A DNA stretch of 64,000 nucleotides from Diploscapter coronatus. Taxonomy: Eukaryota > Nematoda > Chromadorea > Rhabditida > Rhabditidae. Both the position numbers and the translations under genes were made by a program. The notes under the pieces are model-generated. The model was not told the origin of the DNA. It did no database searches and saw only the letters and a list, made by a program, of their open reading frames with translations. The DNA is taken from the NCBI GenBank assembly GCA_964036155.1, contig OZ038422.1, positions 60,411,201 through 60,475,200 on the forward strand. The letters are read 5' to 3'. Shown here in pieces: positions 41,101 to 53,100 of the stretch; position 1 is the stretch's first letter, and each line of letters opens with the position of its first letter.

Positions 41101-44100
41101 CGGTTTAATTACCCAAGTTTGAGGTATTAACAACGTTCTGACTCTTCTTCTGAAGTGGTCTAACGAAATTTTGGAACAGCCTTCCACAGGAGGGCACAAA
41201 TGAATGAAGAATGAAATGGAGAGGATCTATCTGTCAGTCTATAATATTCGCAAAGTTTAGTGATTTCATGTTTCAGAAACTGTTGAAATATTTCGTAGCA
41301 ATTCTAGCCAAGTGCTAAGGAATACAGATGGGAAAATAGGATAGTGTGCGACATTTATTCACGAAACTTTATATATAACCCTCAGAACTGACTCCCTTCA
41401 CTCGGTCCGGAATCAGTGAGTTATCTGAACCTGAACTTCTCCTCTCATTGGTACAACTCGATCCAGTATTTTGCCATTTTAAAAGGTTTATAAGAATAGC
41501 GCAATCTTTATAATTTTCTAGTCGTATGCATTATTTCCGAATGGACATGACCTATCATTTTGGGAATAATAAAAACCCATAGAAACTTCAGAATGTTCCA
41601 GAAACAAGCAAAACAGAACTAACAAATGTCTTTACAAGAAAAAAGTTTTCGAATATCATCTTCAAAAATTCATATCTTTGACTACATTGATCCGTTTTTC
41701 ATGCGGTTTTTTTTGCTATTAGCTTGATTAGCTCATCAGATTTTGAGAAAAATACTTTCATAACTCTGCCTTCACATCGGGAATATCACTTGCGTCCTCG
41801 ACATATAAACCTTTAAATTTGATCTTTGCTGTCGTGATAACCAAAATTACGAAATGTGCTAATTGGACGATAGCGATTTAATCGAGATCGTTCGATTTTA
41901 CAAAATTCAGCAGTCTGAGCTTTGAAATGCAAATGGTAATACTTTGCAGACATTCATATTTGAGTAGATTAAGATCAGCAGCATTTAAAATTCGTTAAAG
42001 TCATCATTAATGCATATTTGATTTGATATTGGAACGATTAATTACAGTAGCCACCATTATCGGGAAAATTCCATCTGTCGATTTGCAAAATTAATGAACT
42101 TTATATTTCACCTATCTTTTTCAACTAAACGATTTTTTTCTGCGCATAAATGACAAATAAATTTGAAAATCATCTATCCTTTGAACTCCACCGACTATAA
42201 AAGATCGGTGAGTCGACTCTTTTGAAGTATAAAATTCAAGTTATGCTCATATCAGGGTTATTTTATTTAGCAAAATCATAATTTGGCCTGTCAAAACAGT
42301 TTTTCAAGACCCTAATTTTCAAGATATATTTATCTAAACCTATATTCATTTCAGGAAATTTCTTGTCGTGCGAAATCGTTATTCATTTTGGTAAATCTTC
42401 TTATATCGATTTATAGCAAATAGTATCAATATGGAAGCTCTTATTGAAGGTGATCACGTTATTAAAATTTCAAAATTGTTCATGATTTTACTAAAAATTA
42501 TGAAGTTCTGGAAATGTCGCAACATGATTTTTGGAAGGATGCATAGCGTTATTTACCAAAATCTTTGTTGGATAATGTTACACACCCTTCCAAATAATGT
42601 TGCAACATTTTCAAGAAAGCGCTACGTCATTTTCATGTTGTGACGTTGTGACAATTCCAAATCGTCAAAATTGCAGTCTAATAAAACGTTTTAGCTGACG
42701 ATAAATATAGAAAAATAGCAAAAAATATTCTTGTCGTATTTTTATGTTTTGAAACACCTGCTTTAATACTGCAAATTTTAATGGCATATTCCATTCGCAT
42801 TACTGATGAAAAACGAGAGGTAAGCCATTTTATTTTTGTAGTAAAATGTGTTTATGGCAAGCAGTAAATATTAAATTGGCATTAATCATCAAGTTAAACC
42901 TATTTTATATAGAGTAAACTTCTTTTTCGATGATAAAATTAGTCTTTAATTTCTGCAATATTTTTCTCAATGCTTGCCATCAAAATCTGAGATCTGGAAA
43001 TGTTATCAAAAATTGTTATGATAAATGTACATGTTTAAAATAGCTATTGAATAGGAGAATTAAATGAGATATTAAGAAATAGTGCGAAGAAAATAAGAAA
43101 AACTAAGCGTCTTTCATCACTATTCAAAATAAATGGCAAAAAAGCTAAAATTGTCTACCTTTTTCTTAATTCACATTTACCTAATAATAATTCGACTATA
43201 CTTTCAAATGATTAATTCCAGGCACCATATTATCCGATAATAATCAAATTTCGTGCATTTTCATATCTGTTAATTGTTGTTTTGATTGTTATATTTATTT
43301 TATTCGTATGGATATCAGCGTTATTATACCCAAACGGCAAGTACATCACGTATTACAAATTATCTATTTACTAAGAGTTATTAATTTTTCTTGCATTTTC
43401 TTAACAATAAGAGTTATTTTAAAAGCGATAAGTATTAATTACTTCATCATTTTATATAGATTCGCACAATAGAAACTCCTCTAAAACTATTAAGTTGAGT
43501 AATTTATATACATATATTTAATTTTAGGAAATATAATAATTATGTTCTACTTTATTGTTGAAGCGATGATTACTGGTATCATGTTTCTAATTTCTTTCTT
43601 TGTATTAGCACCACTTATTTGCTACTCATTATCATTATTGAATATATGCCTAGTTTTGCAAAGATATGCACTGTTGTATGGAAATGAAACACTGACAAAA
43701 ATTCTGACCAAGTAGGTTTCAGTGTGAAGCATCGGTTTGAAATAGGATTATATGACTAGGAAGGGGATCAAGAGCGGGCCAGAATGAAATTTAAAAAGTT
43801 TATAAACCGAAACCAGAATTCCGGACCACCCCTGGAAGGGATAGTAAAAACAACTTTCTAGCGAAATTTATAAAATGTAGCGCTATTCAGGATGCATGAT
43901 GATAACGTACTCTATTTTAATCAAAAATTTAGAAATAACCTGCACGAAACCATACGGATTGTTTTGATCTTCAGCGGCATTATTTCAACTATTCAAGGAG
44001 CAATGATTTTCGATATTTGCTGGTTTAAAAATTATTCATATATAGTATATGTGCAGGTTAGTGAATAATATATCGTAAATTAATTAATCATCACATTTCT

Positions 44101-47100
44101 TCTTAGATAGTTAGTATGAGCATCGATATATGTGCACTTCTTTCGACATTCGCATATTTTGCATTTTATCGTAAATTTCAAAGCCTCGCAGAATTATCAA
44201 GCCGAAATTATGGAGCAGAAAATCGACGAATTCTATATCAGATGATCCCGTTTGCTTGCCAACATGTAATATTTTGTCATTCTTTGTGAAAAGTTTCCGT
44301 AAAGCCACTAATTGAAATCCCTTGGTTTTTAGTTTCAATCTCTATTTTCGAAAAATTTGCAATTTTCAATCGGTCATATTTCGTCATCTTGTGATCGTAG
44401 AAACTTGCGATCAAAAGTAAAAATACGCCCCACATATTCCAGAGAACATTATATAAACCACTTTAGATATTTTGAGTTGGGTAATGTGTAGATTTGGCAT
44501 TTTTTGAAAAATGCCATCTATTTAGGGGGTTTCAACTATAAAAGTTTTACGGTATGTAAAATATGTATTATTTAGATCGTATCTCTATTATTAACAGGCT
44601 GCATTTTTTTAATATATAAATATTTATTAAATGACATACCTTCCAGCAATTATATAGGCAATAACATAGTTTTTGTAGTATTTTATAATATTATAAAATT
44701 GCTCGATGCATATTTGTGGTCAATAACGATACCGCTCTCATTTATAATTTCTAGTCCTGCCAGACGAAAAGCTATACGCAACCTATTTCACATTCGGTGA
44801 GAAATTAACGTTTCTTGGAAATTTTATTATGAGATGATAATTCTGTTTAGAAGAAAAAAACAAATTTCACCGCAACCACTCGCCGAAGTCTCGAGTGTGG
44901 GGCGGTCAACAATGACTCAAGTTTCGTCGTAGACATAGTCCTAAAATATAATTCTATTATTTTATTCTTATCTGTTATAATATTTCATCACAAATAAATT
45001 CATCAATTTTAAATGTCGTCAGTCGATGAATGTTTAATATACACTAAAATCGAATAAATGCATCTGTCCATTCGGATAATTTTGCATTAGCGTTTACTTC
45101 TAGAATGTATCAGAAGTAGATAGAATAAAATCTGGAATTGTGCAAAAATAATCGCTCACAAGATTCATAAGATTGAAGTTCTCCGTTTCATGTGTCGAAC
45201 AACTTGAAATTTACAGGGTATTCACAAAATTGTGCCATAATCTAACTTAATTTACTATTGTTTCAGGATATCGAATTTGAAATGAATGTTAATCATTAGA
45301 AGGCTGTTCTTGTTAAAGATTCGATTACGAATTCTCAATATAATGATTTATTATCAAATGATAATACGTGTTGAACTATTATGTGGTTTTTCTAGGTTCA
45401 ATGTCACTCGAAAACCCATCATTCATAAATGATGCTAGTCTCAATGATATCAACTGCTACAATACATTTTTAATCCAAATGAAGCAACAAAATAATTCAT
45501 ACTCATAAAGAATCAATATTTAGATATGTCAAAATGACTCTAAATGAGTCCGTTTTCATAGGGAAAATCCATATTCTCACTCAGATAGTTTTGATGATAA
45601 TATCAACGTTCTAAAATAACATTACTAGAACTAGGAAAAGAGTCGTTTGTTTTCATCACTAATGTACAAATTAGTCTCGTGTTATTGCATGATAATTTGT
45701 ATAATGACAAAAATACTGAGTCGAGTTGTATCAATGAGAGGAGAAGTTCAGGTTCAGATAACTCACTGATTCCGGACCGAGTGAAGGGAGTCAGTTCTGA
45801 GGGGTATATATAAAGTTTCGTGAATAAATGTCGCACACTATCCTATTTTCCCATCTGTATTCCTTAGCACTTGGCTAGAATTGCTACGAAATATTTCAAC
45901 AGTTTCTGAAACATGAAATCACTAAACTTTGCGAATATTATAGACTGACAGATAGATCCTCTCCATTTCATTCTTCATTCATTTGTGCCCTCCTGTGGAA
46001 GGCTGTTCCAAAATTTCGTTAGACCACTTCAGAAGAAGAGTCAGAACGTTGTTAATACCTCAAACTTGGGTAATTAAACCGAAGATGACGGTGAAAATCG
46101 GCAGATATCCACATTTTGTCGCATACCCCGGGCAAGACTGCCTAGCAGTTTACACTGTCTGGTTTCTCTTCACCCTTCTCGCCCTTTCCGTTTTCTCCTG
46201 ACTCTTTCCTTCTCTAACTAATACTCGCCCTCTCTATCTTTCTCTCCCTCCGGCCAATAAGAGAAATAGGGCGTCTACTTGAGAAGGAAAAGAAAGAAAA
46301 TGATGAGAGAAAAGAGGAAACCAGGCAGTGAAAGGAACAAATGTATTCTTTCTTGCTATACAGCACAAATGCAGTATATTCGCCGATTTTCACCGCTATC
46401 TTCGGTTTAATTACCCAAGTTTGAGGTATTAACAACGTTCTGACTCTTCTTTTGAAGTGGTCTAACGAAATTTTGGAACAGCCTTCCACAGGAGGGCACA
46501 AATGTCGAAAATAAAATAGAAAATTCCCGCGATTCTTAAAAGACCGTAAATTTCGAGGTTATTCAAATTTTCTTGAAAAATGAGAAGCTAATTTTTGAAG
46601 AAACTGAAAGGATTACTGTATTTCCTATGATAGAAGATAAAATGTCAAGGTTTCATGAAAAATGCTATTTCTCAAAGATGAGAGGAAAAATATTTTCCAT
46701 GAAAGAAGAGCAAGATTTCATGAAGTATGCTAATTTCTACAAAAATGAAAATTATTGTAGGGGAGTATCGTCGCGACGCAGTACACTCAATGGACAGTTT
46801 GCGGGAATGCGTGGAACTCGCCGCCATTGACTTCGGCCGATATAACCAGTGGGAATGTGGGAACTCGTAAGTTTGTAAATGTTAGAAAATAGGAATAATT
46901 TGGTAAGGATTATTTAATGTGTTCTATGTAGTTGAAAGCATAGTAGATTTTGGTTGATAAGCATTTATTGGATGGAGCCCAGTTTTGGTGGTGATTGGTC
47001 AGGCCACCCCATCTTTATTAACAATCTCAGGCCTTTATATAAATTAGGTAGTCATAACAGTTAGGGAGAACAGGGAATTTAGTTGAAGCACGACTCAATT

Positions 47101-50100
47101 GCTAACTGGCTTTAGTTTTAGAACTATGATTTAGGAGAACGAGTCAATTTTTCGATTAAATCTTTACCAAAGAACTGATAACGAGTATTATCAAAACAGT
47201 TTTCGAAAAAGAAACTACGGAAACGCTCTGCTATTTTCCAGAAGATTAAAAATAATAACGTTCTGTAACCCAGATAATTAAAAGATTTCTTTCGCTTTTA
47301 TATATTAAAATTTTTTTAAATGAATTTTTCCAGGCTGCATCACCTCGTCGATCATCAAGACGGTTCGCGATGAAGTGCGGAATATTTCCAATACGAGCTC
47401 TCAAGTGAACTACTGCGAGATTTCGAAGAGCAGCACCAGCAACCTGACGCTCAAGTCCGCTACAGAGGAGTATTTCTAGTGAGCATGTTAATTTTTAGGT
47501 TACTGTAATTTGAAATTTTTGGATTACGGTAATTACAGTATTCCAATTTCAGCAATTACGTGCTGGGACTCTCGGGAAGCGTCGCGGATTTGGGCGAACT
47601 CAACTGGAAACCGTTTGTCGGTAAGAATTATAAAGTTTCAATCTTCATGGGTCAATTTTACAGGAAAAAGCATCAGATATGAATTTTTCTATCTTGCCCA
47701 TCTGATGAATTTTGAAATGTAAATTTTAAAAACTTGTGCTTTATTTTAGGAATGGCCATTTCCTGGATCATCACGTTCCTGATGGTTTTCAAAGGCTCAA
47801 GAATAATGGGGAAAATGGCTTACGTCACCGTGATAATGCCCTATGCGGTAATTTTATCGATCGAAAATGTCGTAGTTTCCACGCGCTGGCATAGCCCTGA
47901 CGGCGTAGTGGCGCGTCTCCCCGGGTGGCGGATGGGGGGTTTCGGCTTAGGCCGACGTGGACCAACCAGGGCCGGTCGCAGCCATGAGACACGGGCGGGC
48001 TTGGGGGATAGGCTCCTCAAGCCTTACAAAATCCCGAAATCGGAAGACATGGTGCGACCGGGACGCGGGTTTGTGGCGCGTCCAAAATATAGCCACATTA
48101 GCCTCTATGTGCGAAGCCCTGTACATAGTCCCCAGGCGCCCCTGCCGGAGGGGTTATAAATTCCGTGCACCCCCATTCCGGCGTCAGGACAGTTGTGACA
48201 GTCCGGCCGAGAAAGACCCCGCCACAAACCTAATGGGTAGTCCTTTAAGAAACCAGACAAAAGCTAGGGCGTCCCCCACAAGCGACGCGCGCCGCCGGAG
48301 CCCGGGTAACGCGAAAAATCAGACAGGGTGCCCCCGGATTCGCCGACCGGGGCTAAGTAAGCAAGGCCAAATCATCATCTCCCCTCCTCCAGTCCACCAC
48401 CTGAGACTCGGAACAATCAATGTCGGATCAATGACAGGGAAAGGCAGCGAACTGACCAAAGAAATGAAAGCTCGCAAGATCGACATCGCGGCAGTGCAAG
48501 AGGTCAAATGGTCAGGCGGCAAAGCAAAAGACCTGTCCGATGGCTACAAAATCCTCTACAACGGCTCAGGCACAAAAAGAAACGGAGTCGGAGTCATTGT
48601 CGCACCCAACCTCCGGGACTGCGTGGCCCAAGTCCACAGATACTCCGACCGACTTATGGCCGTAACGCTCGACATCGAAGCCAGCAGAATCACCGTATTC
48701 TCAGCCTACGCCCCTCAATCCGGCTGCAGCGACGCAGAAAAGGGAGAATTCTATTCCCTTCTGTCGAGGGAATACGATGCACAGCCCGGAAGGAAGGTAC
48801 TGATGGGAGACTTCAATGGACACGTCGGAAAGCAGGCTGACATGAAATGCCACGGAGGGCACGGGTACGGAGACCGAAATGACGAGGGGGAAAGGCTGCT
48901 CGATTTCGCCGAACAAAGGGGTTTAGTACTCATCAACACGTACTTCCCCAAACGCGATTCCCACCTGATCACCTACAACAGCGGTGATCGAAACTCGCAA
49001 ATCGACTTCATTCTGGCACAAAAACGCGACTTCAAGAAATTCCTGGACGCAAAAGTCATCCCCTCCACAAACGTCGCACCCCAGCACAGAATGCTGATTG
49101 CCGACACGCGCTTCCCCATACCGAAACCGCCCAAAGCCGACAGAACGCAGACGGCAAGAATAAAATGGTGGAAGCTGCCCGAACTGAAAAATGGCCTAAA
49201 CATCAGCTTGCCAGCCATTACGACTGTCGAAGAAACATGGTCAAAGCTGAGGTCGAACGTTCACAAAACCGCCACAGAGCAACTCGGCAAGACAGTCCCA
49301 GGCCGAAGATACATCGACAAGGCTACTTGGCTCTGGACCGAAAGCGTCAAAGAAGCGGTGCGAGCGAAAAAGGCCGCGTTCAAGAAATGGAAGGCCACAA
49401 ACTCCCAAGAAGATAGGGAAAAATACTGGGAAACAAAAAGAGCGGCGAAAGTGGAAGTGGCAAAAAGGCGAGCAGAGTACACCGAAAGACTCTACACCGA
49501 AATCGAAAAGCCAGGGGGCGACCGTCTGATCTTCAGAATTGCCAAACGGAGACAGAAAGCCACAGAAGACATCGAAAAATATGTCTGCATCGACAACGAA
49601 CATGGCAATCTGATCACTGACAGAGAGGAAGTCAAACGGCAGTGGCATCGGCACTTCGAGACCATCTCCAACGTGGAATTTCCCCATCCGCCAATCCAAG
49701 TCCACCCTCCTCTTCCTTCCCATCCCCTTCCAATAGAAATGGCAGAAGTCGAAGAAGCCATCGGGAAGATGAAAAACGGCAAGGCCACGGGGCCAGACGA
49801 CATTCCCTCAGAAGTCTGGAAGTCCAACCCCGAAAGCGTCAAATGGTTAACTGACTTCCTTAACCTCGTCGTCAACACAAACACGTTCCCGTCTGAATGG
49901 TACACGTCGTCCACAATCCCGATCTTCAAGAAAAAGGGATCGCCAAGCAACTGCTCAAACTATCGGCCCATCCGTCTGCTCTGCCATACGATGAAAATCC
50001 TGGAACGTATCGTGGATAAACGCATTCGAGCATGTGTCCAAATCTCCTCCCAACAATGCGGGTTCGTCAAAGGGAAAGCCACAACAGACGCCATTTTTGC

Positions 50101-53100
50101 TGTACGACAGTTGGTCGAGAAGTTCACTGAAAAGAAGCAGCCCCTGCACCTGGCCTTCCTTGACCTCGAAAAGGCATTCGACCGAACGCCCAGAGACGCA
50201 ATCATCATGGCTCTGCGCGACCACAAAGTCCCAGAATACCTCATTGAAGTCGTGAAGCTGATGTATCGGTCCCCAACAAGTCGCGTCCTCTCAGCCGCTG
50301 GAATGACCCTACCATTCCCTGTCACCGTAGGTGTCCACCAAGGATCAGCCCTATCTCCTCTTCTCTTCATCCTTGTCATGGACTCTGTGACCCGCGATAT
50401 CCAGAAACCCGCCCCCTGGTGCCTGCTATATGCAGATGACGTGATGCTGGCGAATGACTCGCGAGAAGAACTGCAAAAGGAGGTGCAGACATGGAAAGAC
50501 AGACTGGCAAAATACGGGCTAAAGCTCAATGTCGGCAAGACGGAATACCTCGAAATCGGTGAGCAGAGAAGTGGCACAATCAAAGTCGACGGCCAACAAG
50601 TTCCCAAGACCGACCTCTTCAAATACCTCGGCTCAAGACTCGCGAGCGATGGTCACATCAGAAGAGAAGCCGAATCGAGAATCGCAGCCACATGGTTGAA
50701 ATGGAGGTCAACAACCGGAGTCATGTGCGACAAAAAGATCAGCGAAAAACTCAAAGGCAGGCTGTACAAAGCAGCGATCCGCCCAGTCGCTCTCTATGGC
50801 TGCGAAACTTGGCCGACACCCGCAGAAGTCGAAAGAAGACTCGCGACAATGGAGACGCGAATGCTCAGATGGTCACTAGGTCACACTCTGCTGGACCACG
50901 TCAAGAACGAGACCATCCTGAAGAGGACAAACGTCGCCCCAATCAAAGACAAAATGCGCCAGTCGAGACTGCGATGGTACGGCCACGTCCTCCGTGCTGA
51001 CAGAGAAGCAATATGCCGCTCACCAGAGACTGTTCAAGTGCCGGGAAGCAGACCAAGGGGAAGACCGAAGCTGAGATACTCCGACACGCTCAGTAGGGAC
51101 ATGGAGGCCGTCGGACTGCGGCCAAGTCTTGCACAAAATCGTGAAGTCTGGAGGAGGAAATCCCAACGCGCAGACCCCTTACCGGGATAATGCCAAAGAA
51201 GAAGAAGAAGAAGAAAATGTCGTAGTTTCAAAAAGAAAGTTGCTGATAAAAACCTAGGATTTTTAGAGACTCAAATTCTATCGGATGACTTTTATATTTT
51301 TATTTCCAGATCGTCATCATTATCCTAGTACGTGGTCTCATGCTGGACGGCTCCATGGATGGTCTCTACGAGCTATACAGAGTCCCTTCGATGAGTGAAA
51401 TCCTGCATCCTGAAGTAAGACTTGACTTGATTTTTAAAACTCTCACCATTTTTTTCTGAAAAATCGCGCCTCTTTATAAACGTGAAAAATGAGAAAATTT
51501 GCTCAGTTGAACTTTTTATCTTTTTTCAAAATTCGAAGAATTAAATTTTCAGCCCTGGGGCGCGGCCATCAAGCAGTTGTGTTTCTCGTTGTCGATCGGC
51601 GAGGGCAGTCTGATGTCATTGGCCTCGTACAATCGGCCCAAGAACAACCTCTTCAGAGACAGTTTTATCATTGCTATCGGTAAAATTTTAAATTTGAAAA
51701 GGAATTAAATTCTAAAAGAAAAGGAAAAGAACGACTTTATGAAACTCCGTTTGGTTTCCTTTTCACGAAAACTAATTTCAAGAGTAGCGAATTTGCCAAG
51801 AAGATGAACGATGGAAAATGTTGATTTTTAGAAGAAAAAGCGATATTTTTAAGAAAAAATCAATAAATAAAAAAGAAAATCAGGCGATACGATAATGTCG
51901 ATCCTGGGCTCGATGGCGATCTACTCGGTCTTAGGATTTCTCGCCAAACAAACCGGCTGCTCCGTCAATTCCGTCGTTAGTCAAGGTTCGATTTTTAAAC
52001 AAATGAAATTTCTAGATTGATCTTTTCTGTCCTTAATAGATGGTGTGTCTATCAAAAAACCGATTTTCTTTTCTAACAGTCGAATATTCATTCTGCATTA
52101 TTAAATTTGCTTATTGCTGAACTTCTATATTTTCTGAAATATACATTTTAAAAATTTCATTCTACACTGCATATTTTACTCTGCTGAATTTCTATACTTC
52201 CTGAAACATATTTTTCAAAAACAAACTTACAAAGTTAAAATTCAGGCCTCGAGCTAGCGTTCGTCGTCTATCCGGAAGCCATATCGCTGATGCCCATTTC
52301 GTGGCTATTCGCATTCCTTTTCTTTTTGATGCTCTACCTCCTTGGAATAAGCAGCGAGATCGGTAAATTTGACAAAAATGCTCGAGGGCTAGAATTTAAA
52401 ACGTTTTTAAATTTCAGCCTTGGTGGAAGTGATGACGAACTGCATTCTAGGCCAGAAGAAGTCGTGGCGAAAGCACCTTTGGCTCGTCAGTTTGGTCCTG
52501 TGTTTTATCATGGGCTCTATGGGGCTGCTTTTTATTATGAATGTGAGGGGCTTTATTGATTTTTTTGAATTACAATACTCCTATATTTTGAAAATGCCAA
52601 CCTGTTGCTCTTTTCATGTCAACTGTTTGAAATTACAGTAATCTTTGGAAAAGTTCACGAAGGAAGATTTTAAGCCCAGGTCCGGCTTTTTGAATGGGAA
52701 TAAGTGGATCTACCAAATTGGCATCGCTGATTACGAACATGCAAATATTTTCCGCTATGGAGAACTTCAACTCTTGAAGAATTAGCAACTCTGGAAAAGC
52801 TAATATTTTTATTTTTCAAAGAATGCCTACAGCTTTCAGAAATTTTCAAGAATCTTTATATATTGGACGTTTTTGAACTTTCAAAATATGCTATGTTTAA
52901 TTTTTTAACAAAATTATCCAGGGCGGTTTCTGGTGGTTCGCGATTTGGGACGACTACAACGGCGGCATCTCGCAGTGTTTCATCTGCATTCTTGAGGTGC
53001 TCATCGTCGCCTGGCATTACGGTTGGCAAATAGTTGATTTTTTATTACAGTAGTTCTAAATGCGTATCCTTTAATTTGATCTTCATAAGAAATAGAAAGA

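Larger units (their letters stand above)
40681..46501. mobile_element. Composite element with about 0.8-kb inverted arms enclosing a 7TM gene
   Basis: Arms 40681-41480 and 45705-46501 are inverted copies, roughly 95-98 percent identical by eye. The inner 280 bases are nearly identical and the outer foldback part is a little less so. The 4.2-kb interior holds a complete chemoreceptor-like gene and a degraded MITE, but no transposase or reverse transcriptase. No clear direct target duplication was found at 40680/46502. It may be a non-autonomous transposon that captured a gene, or two independent inverted insertions kept alike by gene conversion. Confidence 0.6.
39527..46760 (+). other. Giant SLC6 intron 4 with nested gene and repeats
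   Basis: 7.2-kb GT...AG intron, against typical introns of 50-400 bases in this window. Contains, from left: partial foldback copy (39717-39993), diverged arm segment (40255-40430), hAT-like MITE (40447-40574), left arm, 7TM gene, right arm. Exon 5 follows directly, after TTATTGTAG. Confidence 0.75.

Noticed and set aside
46573..46830. 85-codon frame crossing SLC6 exon 5
   Set aside because: It reads exon 5 in the wrong frame and ends in a stop within it; the SLC6 frame is the supported one.
47734..48159. 141-codon frame joining SLC6 exon sequence to the retrotransposon 5' end
   Set aside because: It crosses the SLC6 donor and the insertion point; open only by chance. A tiny retrotransposon ORF1 there cannot be excluded but is unsupported.
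49241..50622. Long minus-strand frames inside the retrotransposon
   Set aside because: Shadows caused by GC-rich codon bias of the plus-strand reverse transcriptase ORF.
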